Part shown: positions 22,080 to 34,121 of the stretch, piece after piece
How the letters are laid out: each line of letters opens with the position of its first letter
Numbering within the stretch: position 1 is the stretch's first letter
Source: Dama dama
Lineage: Eukaryota > Chordata > Mammalia > Artiodactyla > Cervidae
Reading direction: 5' to 3'
DNA: 64,000 nucleotides
Assembly: GCF_033118175.1 (NCBI RefSeq)
Contig: NC_083693.1
Span: forward strand, 54,615,981-54,679,980
Translations under genes and position numbers: made by a program
The notes under the pieces: generated by a model
Seen by the model: only the letters and a program-made list of their open reading frames with translations
The model's database searches: none
Told to the model about the DNA's origin: nothing

Positions 22080-23885
22080 ATCACCTTTCAACTGTAAGCA
22101 ACTGTAAACTTGATAAAATAGATGAAATAATAGTTTTCAGACACTGGACAGTAGGCAGTATAAGTGTGATCATGAGAGAAGGAAGACAAATGAGATAAGC
22201 TTTAGGATTTGCTAGCTTACTGTTTAAAGCCAGTTTCAGGCCACACTGCAGGGCAGGGGAGCTCAAAGACCCTAACACTCCTACTGAGTTGAAGAGAATA
22301 AAATCAAAGTTTGAGGACACCAAGATGGCCAGAATTTATAAGGCAAAGTATTGAAAAGAAGAGTGCTTCACAGAGAAAAAGCTCTGAAGATCCTTAGAGA
22401 AGTCCTCTTGAGTCTCTGGCTGAGTACTGATTTGCATGCAAACGAGAGAAAATTCCCCAAGGCTGGGAAGAGTAGCCAGAACAATTCCCAGAGATCACAC
22501 AGTGCTAGAAGGAGTTCATGCCCTGAACCAAAATGGAGAGATCCCGTAATATATTGGTTAAAGTTCTCAGAAGGCTCATGCTTCCATGATGGAACTAAGT
22601 TAAGCCCTTCTTAAAAAGGCTGTTCTGAACTCAACCTAATAAAGCTTAAAATCAAGCTTCACAAGGATCAAAATGATCCACAAGTACTTTAACTGGATGT
22701 CAGGGGAAAAAAATCAACAATCTTTAAACGCATACAACAAAATCCAGTAGCAAGGAAAGCAAATTCACAATTCTGTATCCAGGTAATTACCTGGACTGTG
22801 AGGGAAGGAGAGGGCGGGACAAATCGAGAGAGTAGCATGGAAACATGTACATTACCTTATGTAAAACAGATAGCCAGGGGGACTGTATGACGCAGGGAGC
22901 TCAAACCAGTGCTCTGTGACAACCTAGAGGGGTGGGATGAGATGGGGGTGGGGGGGAGGCTCAAGAGGGAGGAGACATATGTGTGACTACGGTTGATTCA
23001 TGTTGAAGTACGGCAGAAACCAACACAATACTGTAAAGCAATTATCCTCCAATTTAAAATAAACTAATTTTTTAAAATTACCAGGACTTTAAAGAAGCAA
23101 ATAAATATGACCCATAACCAGAATAAAAAGTACTTTACAGAGATGGAAACAAAAATGAAAGAGATCGTGGATTTCATAAACAAGGACCTTAAAACAAGTA
23201 TTATAAATCTTATGAATGCACTCGGGGATTTCAAGAAAAATATAACCTTGATGAGGAATGAAGATATAAAGACCCAAATAAAACTTCTAGAGATTAAAAA
23301 ATAAAATAGCAGAAAAGATAAGTGAATTTGAAGACACTGAAAAAGAAACAAACCAACATGAAGCACAGAGAGGAAAAAAACACTGGAAAAAAAAAGAAAC
23401 ACTATCTTAATGAGTTGTGGGACTAATCAAAGTATATAATATGCCTGTAATTGGAGTCCCAGGAGGAGAGAAGTCTTCGGGAAGAGAAGGGGACATAAAA
23501 TATAACTGAAGAAATTTTTTAAAAATTTCAAATGCAAATTTATTCAAAATTATAAACCTATTTATCCAAAAAAGATCAAGAAACCCAAACAGAATAGACA
23601 TAACTTAAGTCACTTCAAGGCACATCACAATCAAATTGTTGAAATCCAGTGATAATGAGAAAAAATTTTTAAGCAGCCAAGGCAAAGAGATTCATTACCT
23701 AAAGAGGAATAAAGATAAAGAATGACAGCAGACTTAATATCAGAAACCACACAGGCTAGAAGATACAACATCTTTAAAGTGCTGAAAGGAAAAAACCTTC
23801 CACCCCAAACCCTGTACCCAGTGAAAATATCTTCTAAACATAAAGGTGATCTATAAGTTCAAAGTAATTTCAACCAAAATTCAAG
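22080..23885 (+). mobile_element. old L1, 5' region and ORF1 remnant
   Basis: Sense L1M-type sequence running from a 5'-UTR-like part (CCTAACACTCCTACTGAGTT, AACTCAACCTAATAAAGC) into a decayed ORF1. Landmarks of ORF1 are GTAATTGGAGTCCCAGGAGG, AAGGCACATCACAATCAAAT and GAATGACAGCAGACTTAATA, ending near CCCTGTACCCAGTGAAAATA. Multiple stops break the frame. A young L1 3' end is inserted at 22798. Sequence of the same old element probably resumes at 23886 and 25061. Confidence 0.75.
22798..23075 (+). mobile_element. young bovine-type L1 3' UTR, nested
   Basis: Sense L1 3' UTR only (CAACCTAGAGGGGTGGGATG, CAACACAATACTGTAAAGCA, CCTCCAATTTAAAATAAACT). The flanking 13-bp duplication AATTACC(T/A)GGACT lies at 22785-22797 and 23076-23088, showing insertion into the older L1. 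Confidence 0.92.
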
Positions 23886-24075
23886 CAAGCTTTTTTCCTA
23901 AAAAAATACAAATTGATAAGCTGATTCTAAAATGTATTTGAAAATGTGAATTACCTAGAATAGCCAAAACAATTTTGAGGAAAAAAAAGCAAAGTTTTAG
24001 GACTCACACTACCTGACTTCAAGACTTACTATAAAACTACAGTAATCAAAAGAGTGCAGTGGTACTTGTCTGATT
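23886..24075 (+). mobile_element. old L1 ORF2 fragment
   Basis: Diverged L1 ORF2 piece in sense: AATAGCCAAAACAATTTTGA, CTACCTGACTTCAAGACTTA, CTACAGTAATCAAAAGAGTG. It follows the ORF1 remnant after an internal deletion. Confidence 0.82.
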
Positions 24076-24165
24076 TAGTATGAATAGAATCCTAGATTTC
24101 TAATTTATATTTACTAAAAACTTTGATATAGTTCCATGTATTTTGGCATCTAGTTTTACTGCTAA

Positions 24166-24382
24166 TGGGCTTCCCTGGTGGCCCAGATGGTAAAGAATTT
24201 GCCTGTAATGCAGGAGACCAGGGTTCAATCCCTGGGTTGGGAAGATCCCCTGGAGAAGGGAATGGCTACCCACTCTAGTATTCTTGCTTGGACAACCCCA
24301 TGGACAGGGGAGCCTGGCAGGTTATAGTTTATGAGGTCACAAAGAGTCAGACACGGCTGAGTGGCTAATACTTTCATTTTCA
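24166..24382 (+). mobile_element. Bov-tA SINE
   Basis: Sense Bov-tA with head GGGCTTCCCTGGTGGCCCAG, box-B-like GGTTCAATCCCTGGGTTGG and tail GTCACAAAGAGTCAGACACG. Perfect 10-bp target-site duplication TTACTGCTAA at 24156-24165 and 24383-24392. Confidence 0.95.
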
Positions 24383-24392
24383 TTACTGCTAA

Positions 24393-25060
24393 AAGTCTAG
24401 AAAATTTATTATCTTAGTGATTTTTTTAAAATTTTGAGTAAGGCTTGAAACTTCTAATCCAATTCTGAGAATATAAAGAAATACTATGTTGTAAAAAAAA
24501 ATAGTATTATTAACTGAAGTACAGCTTGTGTTCAAATTTCACAAAATTTTATGCTAATGTCCATTATTTGTTTTCATACATTATTCAAGACTCCACACTG
24601 TATTTAATTGCATTGACCAGCTTCAGCCACACGCAATAAATTCTGGTAAATTCTCTTTTCATTTTTATTCTATTGCATTGCAAATATTTTCTAATTTTCC
24701 TCATTATGACTTCATAGATACACCCGTCATTTAAAAGTGGACATTTAATTTCCAAATACATGGAATTTTGTTAAAGTACCTTTAATATTAATTTCTTATT
24801 TTTTATTCTTTAATTATTAAAGAATAATGTTAATCTTTGAAAGTTTGATATTGAAACTTAAAGTAAAAATCTTAATTTATCTACTTAAAAAATAATTGTA
24901 ATATAGAGTGGAACTGTATCTACCTTGTTCTATATTTTTCAAATCTCTTATAAATGTATTATCATACTTTGATAATTCAAAAAAATACAAATAAAAAATA
25001 CAAATCAATTGGTATGTCACAAAGGTATCAAGGTAATTCAAAAGAAAAGGATAGTCTTTA
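24393..25060. other. AT-rich intergenic sequence
   Basis: Strongly AT-rich; no gene. It separates two parts of old L1 sequence. The 90-codon - frame at 24877-25149 is without domain. Confidence 0.4.
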
Positions 25061-25615
25061 ATGATGATGCTGGCACCATTTACTGTGGTAAGAGCTGGGA
25101 AAACAGAGTGTAAGGAAACACTTATACAAACAAAACAGCTGGACATCAAGATGGAAATAAAAAGAACCTTGACCCTTTACCTCTCAACACAAGTTAAATT
25201 TAAGTGAATCAAAGACTTAAGAGCTAAAAGTACAAAGCTTCTAGAAGAAAATCTTCTAGGAAAAACTATCTTCATGACCTTGGGTTAATAAAGATTACTT
25301 ACAGCAGATAAGCTTGAATCAAAAAAGAAAAAAATCAATAGATTGGACCTCATCAAATCTGAAACTTTCACTCTTCAAAAAACATCATTAAAAAACAAAT
25401 GTGCAAGTCACTGAGAGAAAATATTTATAAAACTCATGTCTGATTGAAGAGACTTCTGTCCAGAATACGTAAAGAACTCTCATAACACAGTAACAAGAAG
25501 ACAAACAACCCGGTTTATTTTTTTCAAACGAGCAAAAGATTTGAAGAGGCACTTGGCCAAAGAAAATATTTATGATGTCAAATAAGCACATGAAAAGATG
25601 TTCAACACCACAAGT

Positions 25616-26015
25616 AGGTGGTGGTGGTGGTTTAGTTGCTAAGTCATGTTCATCTCTTGTGACCCCATGGACTGTAGCCCACCAGGCTCCTCTGTCCATG
25701 GGATTCTCCAGGCAAAAATACTAGAGTGGGTTGCCATTTCCTTCTCTAGGGGATCTTCCTGACCCAGGGATGGAACCCCTAGTCTCCTGCATTGCAGGGA
25801 GATTCTTTTTTTTTTTTTTTTTTTTAATATTTATTTGGCTGCACCGAGTCTTAGTTGCAGCGTGAGGACTCTTAGTCATGGCATGCGGAATCTAGTTTCC
25901 CGGCCAGGGAATGAACCTGGGCCCCCTGCATTGGGAGTATAGAGTCTTAGCCACTGGACCACCAGGGAAGTCCCTGCAGGGAGATTCTTTACCAACTGAG
26001 CTATGAGGGAAGCCC
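25616..26015 (-). mobile_element. Bov-tA SINE split by CHR SINE
   Basis: Antisense Bov-tA (GACCCCATGGACTGTAGCCC, AGAGTGGGTTGCCATTTCC, TGACCCAGGGATGGAACCCC). Its last part (GAGATTCTTTACCAACTGAG, GAAGCCCC) lies to the right of the nested CHR. Target-site duplication CCACAAGT at 25608-25615 and 26016-26023. Confidence 0.95.
25809..25974 (-). mobile_element. CHR-type SINE nested in Bov-tA
   Basis: Antisense CHR SINE with a long T tail on the left, GCACCGAGTCTTAGTTGCAG, and the head complement CCACCAGGGAAGTCCC. It is flanked by a perfect 16-bp duplication of Bov-tA sequence, TGCAGGGAGATTCTTT (25793-25808, 25975-25990). Confidence 0.95.
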
Positions 26016-26314
26016 CCACAAGTCATTAAGTGAATGCAAATGAAAGCATCATGAGATACCTCTACAACTCACTAGGATGACTAAACTGTAAAAAGTCTGA
26101 GTAACCCAGTGTTGTTGAATATGTGGAGGATTTAGAATCCCCAGTCTACTTGTTACTGAGAATGCAAAGTGCTACACCCCATTTGGAAAATATCAATAGA
26201 TTGGCAGTTTCTTTTACAGTTCAATGTATACTTTTACATGACTCAACAATTGCATTTCTAAGTATTTACTCAAAGAAAATGAAGACATATGTAAACTCAA
26301 AGACTTTTTAATGA

Positions 26315-26482
26315 AACAATAAGGCCCTACTGTGTAGCACAGGGAACTATATTCAATATCCTGTGATAAACCATAATGGAAAAGAATATGAAAGATAACA
26401 TAAATGTACAACTGAACCACTATGTAGTACAGCAGAAATTAACACAACATTGTAAATCAACTGTATTCCAATATATATATAT
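26315..26482 (+). mobile_element. artiodactyl L1 3' UTR tail, nested
   Basis: Sense L1 3' tail (CTACTGTGTAGCACAGGGAA, CAATATCCTGTGATAAACCA, AACATTGTAAATCAACTGTA) inside the older L1. It ends in a short AT repeat near 26472-26482. The insertion duplication is unclear. Confidence 0.8.
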
Positions 26483-26960
26483 TCTAAAGCATTTAAAGAA
26501 ATAGAGCCTTAAAAAGGACTTGTTCATTAAAGTTCATAGCAGTTTTCTTCATAACAGTAAAAAAATTGGTAGCAAATCATATGCCCATCAACTGGTAAAT
26601 TGGTAAACAAATACTGTAGTGTAATAATACTCAGCAATTAAAAGAAACAAAAGACTACATAGGTAAGTCACAAAGTGTTATGCTAAGTGAATGAAGTCTT
26701 ACAAAAAGGCTACATACTTTAGATTACATTTATATATAATAAAATTACAGAAAAGCAAAACAATAATAGAGAATGCTGATCACTGGTTCCCAGAGTCTTA
26801 GGGTGAGGCAGGGAATTGACTACACAGAGGCGGTGGGAATACTTTTGGAGTGATGGAAATGTTCTCTATCTTAATTGTAGTGGTTGTTACATGACTGTTT
26901 ACATTTGTCAAAACAATGTCAAATTGATGAATGCTGTTGTATGCAAATTCTAACTCAATG

Positions 26961-27775
26961 ATGACTGTAACGAGAGAGGGGAAGAAGAGAAATTGAAGAC
27001 TGTGAGTTTAGACAAGTATTTTAAGAGTTTTGCTTAAAGGGATGATAGTTGTCAAAGGAAGGAGGGTCAAGAGAAAATACTTTCATTTTTAAGATGGGGG
27101 AGATAGCGGCATATTTGTACGCTCAAAGGAATGGTGCAAGAGAAAGAAAAAAAATTGATAATGTAGAAGCAAGAGAGCAAAAATCACTGGAGTGATATCC
27201 TAGAGAAAATCAAAGCAGGGGCCACTCATTTATGGTAAGAGCAGGGAAGACAAAGCAGAAGGAAACACTAGCTTTTAAGGCAGTGATGTCACGGGAGACA
27301 TCTACGGACGATCTCTCTTCTGTTACTTCAGTTTTCACAGTGACGTAGGAACCTGAGTGTAAGAATGAGGAAGTGGGAAGTTGAGGAGAAACAAAATGGT
27401 ATGAAACAGTCAAGGAGGATAATGGGGAAATGAAGGGTCTAGAGACATCTAACATGATGGCCTGGCAACATTAAGGGCTTATTTGAAGTTAACGGTCATA
27501 ATTTAAAGTCAGATCAGTCAATGCAGTTGTACCTTTCCCCAGCCATACTTTGCAGCCTGGATGCCAGTGTACAGTAGAAGGAGAGCTGGATTTAACAAGA
27601 GTTATATAGTCATGCTTCGTGTGAGGAGGCTGAGGGCATGTTCAAAGGAATGATTATAATGACTGGTCATGGAATTTAAGCTGGGTAAGTAGGGAAGTGA
27701 GGGCACCAGGGGATAGTGAAGGGTGGGAGAACTAATGGGTTGAAATAAAAAGCCTTTAAGATGTACATACCACTT
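26961..27775. other. intergenic sequence, possibly ancient repeat remnants
   Basis: Purine-rich and gene-free. Parts resemble highly diverged old mammalian repeat (for instance GGTAAGAGCAGGGAAGACAA), but I cannot assign them. Confidence 0.35.
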
Positions 27776-27960
27776 CGGTCAATGATGCCTTTTTAGGAAT
27801 TTATCCTTGAGAAACATTGAGGCAGATGCACAATGCCTGTAGGAACATTCATTTCCATCTTTTATATAACAGTAAAAATTATACTGTATATCATACAATT
27901 ATATAAATATTAATTGAAAATTGGTTAAGTAAATTATGGTTCTATGTTTAAAACCAGTTT
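27776..27960 (+). mobile_element. ancient L1 3'-region fragment
   Basis: Diverged L1 fragment with AGGAATTTATCCTTGAGAAA, ATATAACAGTAAAAATTATA and GGTTAAGTAAATTATGG in sense order. Confidence 0.65.
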
Positions 27961-30900
27961 TGTGTGATTGTGTGTTTATCTGTCAGGTAATATGTGAGGC
28001 TCTGCTATGGCTTTATCTGGATGTCGGACTAAGAAACATATTCTGACATTTCAAATAACTTGTTTGTTCTTCCATTATTCTGATATCTATTTAAGCGAAC
28101 TTCCTGGAATGATAAGTAACAATTGCAATTAATCCTTGCAGTGGTTTTTTTATCACCTATAATGAGTCATGGCAGAAGAGGCTCCGTAGGAATAACCTCA
28201 CACCAAGCAGTTAAAACTGTATCTTGATGATGGTTGCTCACAGTATCTTCAGATGGGCTCTTACCTGCCTGCTCACCTGAGTGTTGACCATTCTCCTAAA
28301 TGTCACCAAGAGCATGTGGCACAGGTGCTATTCAAATAATGGAAAGAGACAGATTTCCTATTCTTCTTATACTATCTGTAGTATAAAATGTACTTTACAG
28401 TGTGAAATAGCACACTGTGACATTTCTTCTTCTGAAAATTTAAAGGAATAATTAACACCGCATAGTATGTGGTCATAAATTAAAAATTTAAGAACACAAA
28501 TGTAGCAGATTGTATTATTATTCAAAATAACCACTTTCCCTCCTGCCCAGCTGGTATTAAGCTTGCTCAATTTGCTTTAACCAACTAAATGCAAAAAACG
28601 ATATAGATCATTTTCAATTGGAAGTTTTAACAGCCAAGGGCATGTTCTCTTTCTCCTCTGAAACATCCTATATAAGGGATTGTTCCTTCTGCTGAAGTCT
28701 CAGGATGAAAATGAAACGATGCAGGCTGTAGGGACATGTCATACAAATAAGAAATGACCCTTTGCAGCTAAGGCACTGAGATGTTGGGGTTGGTATTTTA
28801 TAAAACTTAGTCCTAGCTGATTGTTATGATAAGCTAAACAAATTGAACATTATATTGGATGTATGTCTGCAATATGGAGTAGGGACTATGTTGATGCACA
28901 GCTGACTAGTAGATATTCATTCATTCAATACTCTTATTAATCAAATGTGGTAGGTGGTATTATCTCTAGATGATGGTCTAAGGCACTGAGGTGAAAAGTA
29001 TTCTCATGCGATGAATGTGACAATTCAGTTCTCTCTTCCCAAATTAAGGCTCACTCAATTCTCAACTCAGGGAAAGCTTTAGCGACAAGGAAGGAGTTCT
29101 GCAACAGTAACCATGTGCAAAAAGAAAAAGAGCTAGGGCATTGTAGACTAGGGCATTTCTGAGCAAAATAATATTCTCAAAAAAGTTCTAAGGCATGAGG
29201 ATGATGGCTGAGTGATGAAGCAGAGTGGACTTAGGAGACGATAAAAGGTCTCCAAGCCTTAGTGAGTAAAGGAATGAGGGAAGTGAGGAGGTCCTGGTGA
29301 AGACCTCCTAGAAACAGGATGAAGGAAAGTCTTCAAAAAGAGTCATGAGGTTATGGGAAAGAAGGACCTTGTTACAGCAGCCATAAATAGCTATGCTCAC
29401 AGGGGTAAGACTCAATTTAAAGAGAATTAATTTGGATTTTTTGGTACATATTTTGGCTTTCATTTGCCTTATATGCAATGATGTGCTGTTATCACATCTG
29501 TGCAGAAGTGGGCCCCTGTGTCCCCACAGAGTCCTTAGTTGGTAAGAAGCTGGAGTTCTCACCATCCTGGGAATCTCCACATCGAGATACCTCCAGTTGG
29601 ACAAGTTTCTCAGCCTCCCTCTGTTGTCTGAAAATTAGCTGGCTGACACATCATATAATGGCAAAGATGGAAGAAAGTTAAACAAACTGCAAAAATGCCT
29701 TTTCAGAGGGACTGGAGGTAACTAAAAATTCTAAAATCAATTCTGAACTCCTCTACCTTCTAAGGCTTCACAGACATGGGCTTTGGGCAATGGAGTTTTC
29801 AGAAGTCCATAATTTACCAGAAGCTGGTGAACTGCAGCTCCCTTGGAAACCATATTGCCCTGTTTGAACTCATACCAAGTAATAGCCAGTTCCTCTGTCC
29901 ATGTCCTTTTGAACCTCTTCACAGTCTGTTTTTACCTTGCTAAAGGCAGAAATGATTGTGGTTCCCACTGCATGACTCTAGGCAGAGGGAACAATTTGAG
30001 GCTGAAGAAAAAAGGAAACTAAAGGATAGAGGAGAATTGTTCTTTCCAAACCAATATGATCTCAATCATTTCTCTTTGTGATTGTAATTTACAGTGATAC
30101 AAATGAAATGTACCCTTGCACTTTCAACAGCTCACCTGAATCTCCTATTCATCACACCACTATCATAGTAATGAAACCAAATGTCATATGAAAGTAACTA
30201 TCCTTAAGACCATAGATTATTTATACATTTCAGTATTTTCCATATTATCTTACAAAGAAAATATTTTTAGAACGAGAATAACAAACTATCCATCCTCTCT
30301 ATGGGTCTGACAAGTGAGACTATAAATTAGAGGTTTTCTTTCTCATTAAAAGAACTGAACACTCCCAAAATCTGCTTCCTACCTACTTATACGTGTATTA
30401 TATGCATATTTAAGAATTTAAAAGAACTGTTGTGGAATCAGGTTGCTTAGCTGTTAGGCGTACCTGAAGAATTTCAGCATGTGTTCACTTTTCTCTCTGT
30501 TAGTGACAAGTTAGGTGAAGAAAGAGAAGATTCTTGTTTTCTGGATGACAACATTCTAGAAGCTTCATTTCATTCTGTTAGTTGCCTACACTCCCACACA
30601 CCTCCATACTGATAAAATGATTAACCTTAAGATATTTTATCCAAAAATATGGAAAATAAGAAAATTCTACTCTATTTTTTAACTTAAGTAGGAAATGTTC
30701 CCCACAATGAATTAGGAACTCTGCTGAACACTTGGCTGGACAGATGATTGAGTCCATCCATGTGATTAGGCAGGAAAAACAGTTTCTCAGAAAAGTGGTT
30801 ACTCTCTACTCATGAGGTTTCTTTTGCCTTCTCCTGGTTTTCTGCGTGTCTCTTGCTCTGAATTTCAATTTTGTTGTTTAAAAAAATAAGCTTTCTTGTT

Positions 30901-32995
30901 ATTTCACTTTTTGCTGAAGCTTGTTTGTGTCAGACCCTGATATGTTATGACAACTCAGGGTTGCCTCCGGTTGAAAATTTGCCTCCCAGGAGGTAATTTA
31001 AACCTAAACCGGTAAGTTCTTTAAGAGGAAGCACAGCTTAAAACACTATCCTTCAGCAAAACTGGAGAAGGAAGTTATAAGAGACATCTCAGGTGAGAGA
31101 GTCAAGGGTCCTTTTAATGGGTTATTGGGTACTTTTGTCTCTGATTTAATTTGCAAGCAGTCTCCACTCCTCTTCCTAGGGAATTCTGCCAAGTATCCTA
31201 TCCAGCCCATAGGAAAGGAGAAGGGGTGGGTAGAGGGGGAGATGGTATTACAAGAAGAGAAAAGGGACAGTCCAATTCAGAGCCTTTAGCTGGGGGAATG
31301 CATTTGAAAAACCGTTGACTCATAAAGGACCACCCAGTCAGAACGCAGGAGGAGATTAAGCATGACCAAGGTTCCCTCAGATGGTCTTTCCATAACACCC
31401 TCCTCATAGCAACTATACTGAAACTAGGGCAGCTTTTGCAACTACAGGACCTCGATAAAGAGCTAGAGATTTTTATTGGTCCACAGGGCAGGGTATTAAA
31501 GAGAGTATGATCTTATGCTTCTAAAATCTGATGTTACTTTTCTGGATACACAACAAGAACTCTCCGCAGGGCATAGTTGAGAAAAAGGAGAACCCCCCAT
31601 GCTTAAAAATTTGGGAAGGACGTAAGACTGTTTTAACAGCCTAACTGATTCTTCCTGGTTTAAAAAAAAAAAAATACTGCTCTATGGATCAGCACTGACG
31701 GGAATACTGTTCACATTTCTGGTGAGCTTACAAACTGAGTGACATGAATGGTGGGAACACAGGAGAAAAGGGAACGTCACATACCTGTAGCAATTAGTCT
31801 GAGCAAGGGTATTGGAGGGGTGTTAACAGGTGCAGAATTGGACTTCTGAAAGTAATTAAGGTACCATTTAGCAAATCCACTCCCACATCATGGCTTGGAG
31901 AGATGATGAGTGACCTGGAGGGATACAATTTCTCATGCAAATTTTGAATATCAAGTAACGCAGTCATATCTATAGAAATGATCATGCCCTGGGGTAGAGA
32001 CGGTACTTTCTTAAAATTCCAAAAGCTTTCTTGACTGTTATTCATTTTACAGATAAACTGCCTAGACTGGTTAACTGAAATACCTAGAACAGATAAATAT
32101 GGTTAACAAATAATTAATCATGCAGTGTCCATAGTTATCCTGCCTGGGCATTTCATCCCTAAGTCTAAATGTTTTAAAGGTAGTGAAGTGTGTGGGTTGA
32201 AGAGGCAACAGTTGTGTGAATGCAATAGAATAATAAACAACTAAACATCACTGTTAGAAAGGAAGGTATACATTAACCTGAGCTCAAATAACTTCCTACT
32301 AAGCCATCAGTAACATGTTATCTAAGATTCTAAAGTGTTAAATTGGTCAGATAACAGACATGTTAAGATGTGAGATCCTCTGAACAATGGGAGAGAAAAC
32401 TGAAGTAAAAATTGCAATCTCCACCCAAAAGGGACTTAAGTGAAATAAAGTGAAAATGTTTACCATGGCAGGAGAGTAAATGTGAAGAGGATGACATTTA
32501 ATAATAAAGATAACACTGGAGAGGTAGGAAGGAAAAAGATGACAGGGGAAAGGGCTAGGGAAGCCAAAGTCATAAAGTTCCCCAGGGATCTGGGCCTGGG
32601 AGTTGGGGAAGCTTAGAGGAGCTTATCAAAGTCAGCAGCAACCAAACGCTGAGTGGACAATTGGTGTCAAGGCAGCGGCAGCAGATGTTTTTCTGGAAGA
32701 AGAATGGTGGGACGATAGTCACAGGAAAATATTGTGACCTGCAGACAAGAGCTGTGTTTCATTGACAGCTGGGCAAGAACGCACACAAACAGACACAGGG
32801 CAAACACAGAGGCTGTGTCCAAAAGCTCGAGCTTTGGTAGATGGAGGGAGGGGTGTGTGTGATGGGGGAAGAGATCGAGAGACACAGAGATGCTAAAAAC
32901 ATGTCTCTTACAGAAGTGTCTATAAGGTAACCAAGACTGTTGACTGGGAGGAATAAAACATAAACAAAGAATGGGAAATAACTGCCACCATGTAA
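27961..32995. other. 5-kb mostly single-copy interval
   Basis: No gene and no young repeat recognised. It contains a perfect GLI-type 9-mer at 31328-31336 and an 83-codon - frame at 31794-32045 of unknown nature. An A run lies at 31661-31674. Confidence 0.45.
31328..31336 (+). promoter_or_regulatory. GLI-type 9-mer
   Basis: GACCACCCA, the consensus GLI zinc-finger site, in single-copy DNA about 4.7 kb beyond the 3' end of NKX2-8. Motif match only. Confidence 0.3.
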
Positions 32996-32999
32996 AGGT

Positions 33000-33235
33000 T
33001 TGAGATCTAATGTTAGACTGCCTGGGTTCAGATCTTCTCTGTTACTTACTAGCTGTGTGATCTGGACAAGTTACTGATAACCTCTCTGGCCTTCAGTTTC
33101 CTTACCACCTGTAAGGTTCAGGAAGAGCAGTAGCATCTTACGGGGTTGTTATGAAGATTACATGAGTTAATCCGACTTAAAAACTTAGAATATTGCCTCA
33201 TACACAGGATCATCAATAAATGTTAGCAGCTACTT
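33000..33235 (+). mobile_element. MIR element, nearly full
   Basis: Sense MIR with ACTGCCTGGGTTCAGATCTT, TTACTAGCTGTGTGATCTGG, CTTCAGTTTCCTTACCACCT and ATCAATAAATGTTAGCAGCT. Confidence 0.93.
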
Positions 33236-33474
33236 TGATAGGCCATGGTCAATTTCTCTAAGTGGCCTTAAGCCATGTATGGTACTTTTGGCATGCTCTT
33301 CCATCCTTCCAGATCATCCATAAGACAATTTTATGGTGGCTGGGTAGCATATATGTTGTCATCACATAAAGATTTCAACTGTCCACTTTAAGGGCAGTTT
33401 ACAGGGTGGCTTAAGTAAGGGCTAAGCTAAGGACAATGGCAATATTCTGTGAGGTTTATGACTGCTTACTCCTA
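33236..33474. other. single-copy sequence
   Basis: Nothing recognisable was seen. Confidence 0.4.
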
Positions 33475-33600
33475 CACACTGAGCCTCAGTTTCTTATCTG
33501 CAAAATCGGTGTATTATATATGCAGTGGTTTCTGTGAGATCAGCTGTGAAAGTGCCTGGAACAATGCCTAGAACAGAGCAAGTTTCAATAAAGTTTGCTT
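33475..33600 (+). mobile_element. MIR fragment
   Basis: Sense MIR: GAGCCTCAGTTTCTTATCTG, GTGCCTGGAACAATGCCTAG, then CAATAAAGTTTG. Confidence 0.82.
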
Positions 33601-33937
33601 AGTGTGACTCTGCCTTGCAATATTGGTGATGGGTGACAGGTATGAAACATTCTCATCTGGGGAGAGAGATCCCAACAGTTCTCACAGCTGCTGGGAGAGG
33701 CCTTGGGTTTAGCTTCTCTTGTCAGGGCCTAGGGGAATTGATCTTTTAGGTCAGAAAGGAAATTGACATTCATCAGTTGCAGCTGATTGCAGGTGTGAAC
33801 AGAAGAAAAATGACAGCCTGAGTTTCTAAAATGGGTGGGTGGTGATGGGAATATATTAATAACTCTCCCCTATGGCTTTTCCTCTACAAAGGAAGGGACC
33901 TAAAGGAAAGGGAGCAAAAAGAAGTGGGTAACTGATG
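33601..33937. other. single-copy sequence
   Basis: No gene or repeat recognised. Confidence 0.4.
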
Positions 33938-34121
33938 CTGGCAAGGATTGGGGGGGCAGGAGGAGAAGGGGACGACAGAGGATGAGATGGTTGGATGGTA
34001 TCACCCACTCGATGGACAAGGGTTTGAGTAAACTCCGGGAGTTGGTGATGGACAGGGAGGCCTGGCGTGCTGCGATTCATGGGGTCGCAAAGAGTCAGAT
34101 ACAACTGAGCAACTGAACTGT
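33938..34121 (+). mobile_element. BovB 3' end, 5'-truncated
   Basis: Sense BovB tail: AGGAGAAGGGGACGACAGAG, GATGAGATGGTTGGATGG, GGCCTGGCGTGCTGCGATTC, and ending GAGCAACTGAACTG. Little decayed. This is the mobile element nearest to NKX2-8 on the 3' side. Confidence 0.93.

Larger units (their letters stand above)
25061..26960 (+). mobile_element. old L1 3' part, heavily interrupted
   Basis: Sense L1M ORF2 C-terminal region and 3' end: GCTTCTAGAAGAAAATCTTC, ATTGGACCTCATCAAA, CATGAAAAGATGTTCAACAC, ATGCCCATCAACTGGTAAAT and GGAGTGATGGAAATGTTCTC in the expected order. It is broken by the Bov-tA/CHR nest at 25616-26015 and by a younger L1 3' tail at 26315-26482. Confidence 0.87.

Noticed and set aside
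33830..33845. TGGGTGGTG as a GLI site
   Set aside because: One mismatch from the consensus in a GT-rich run; not distinguishable from chance.
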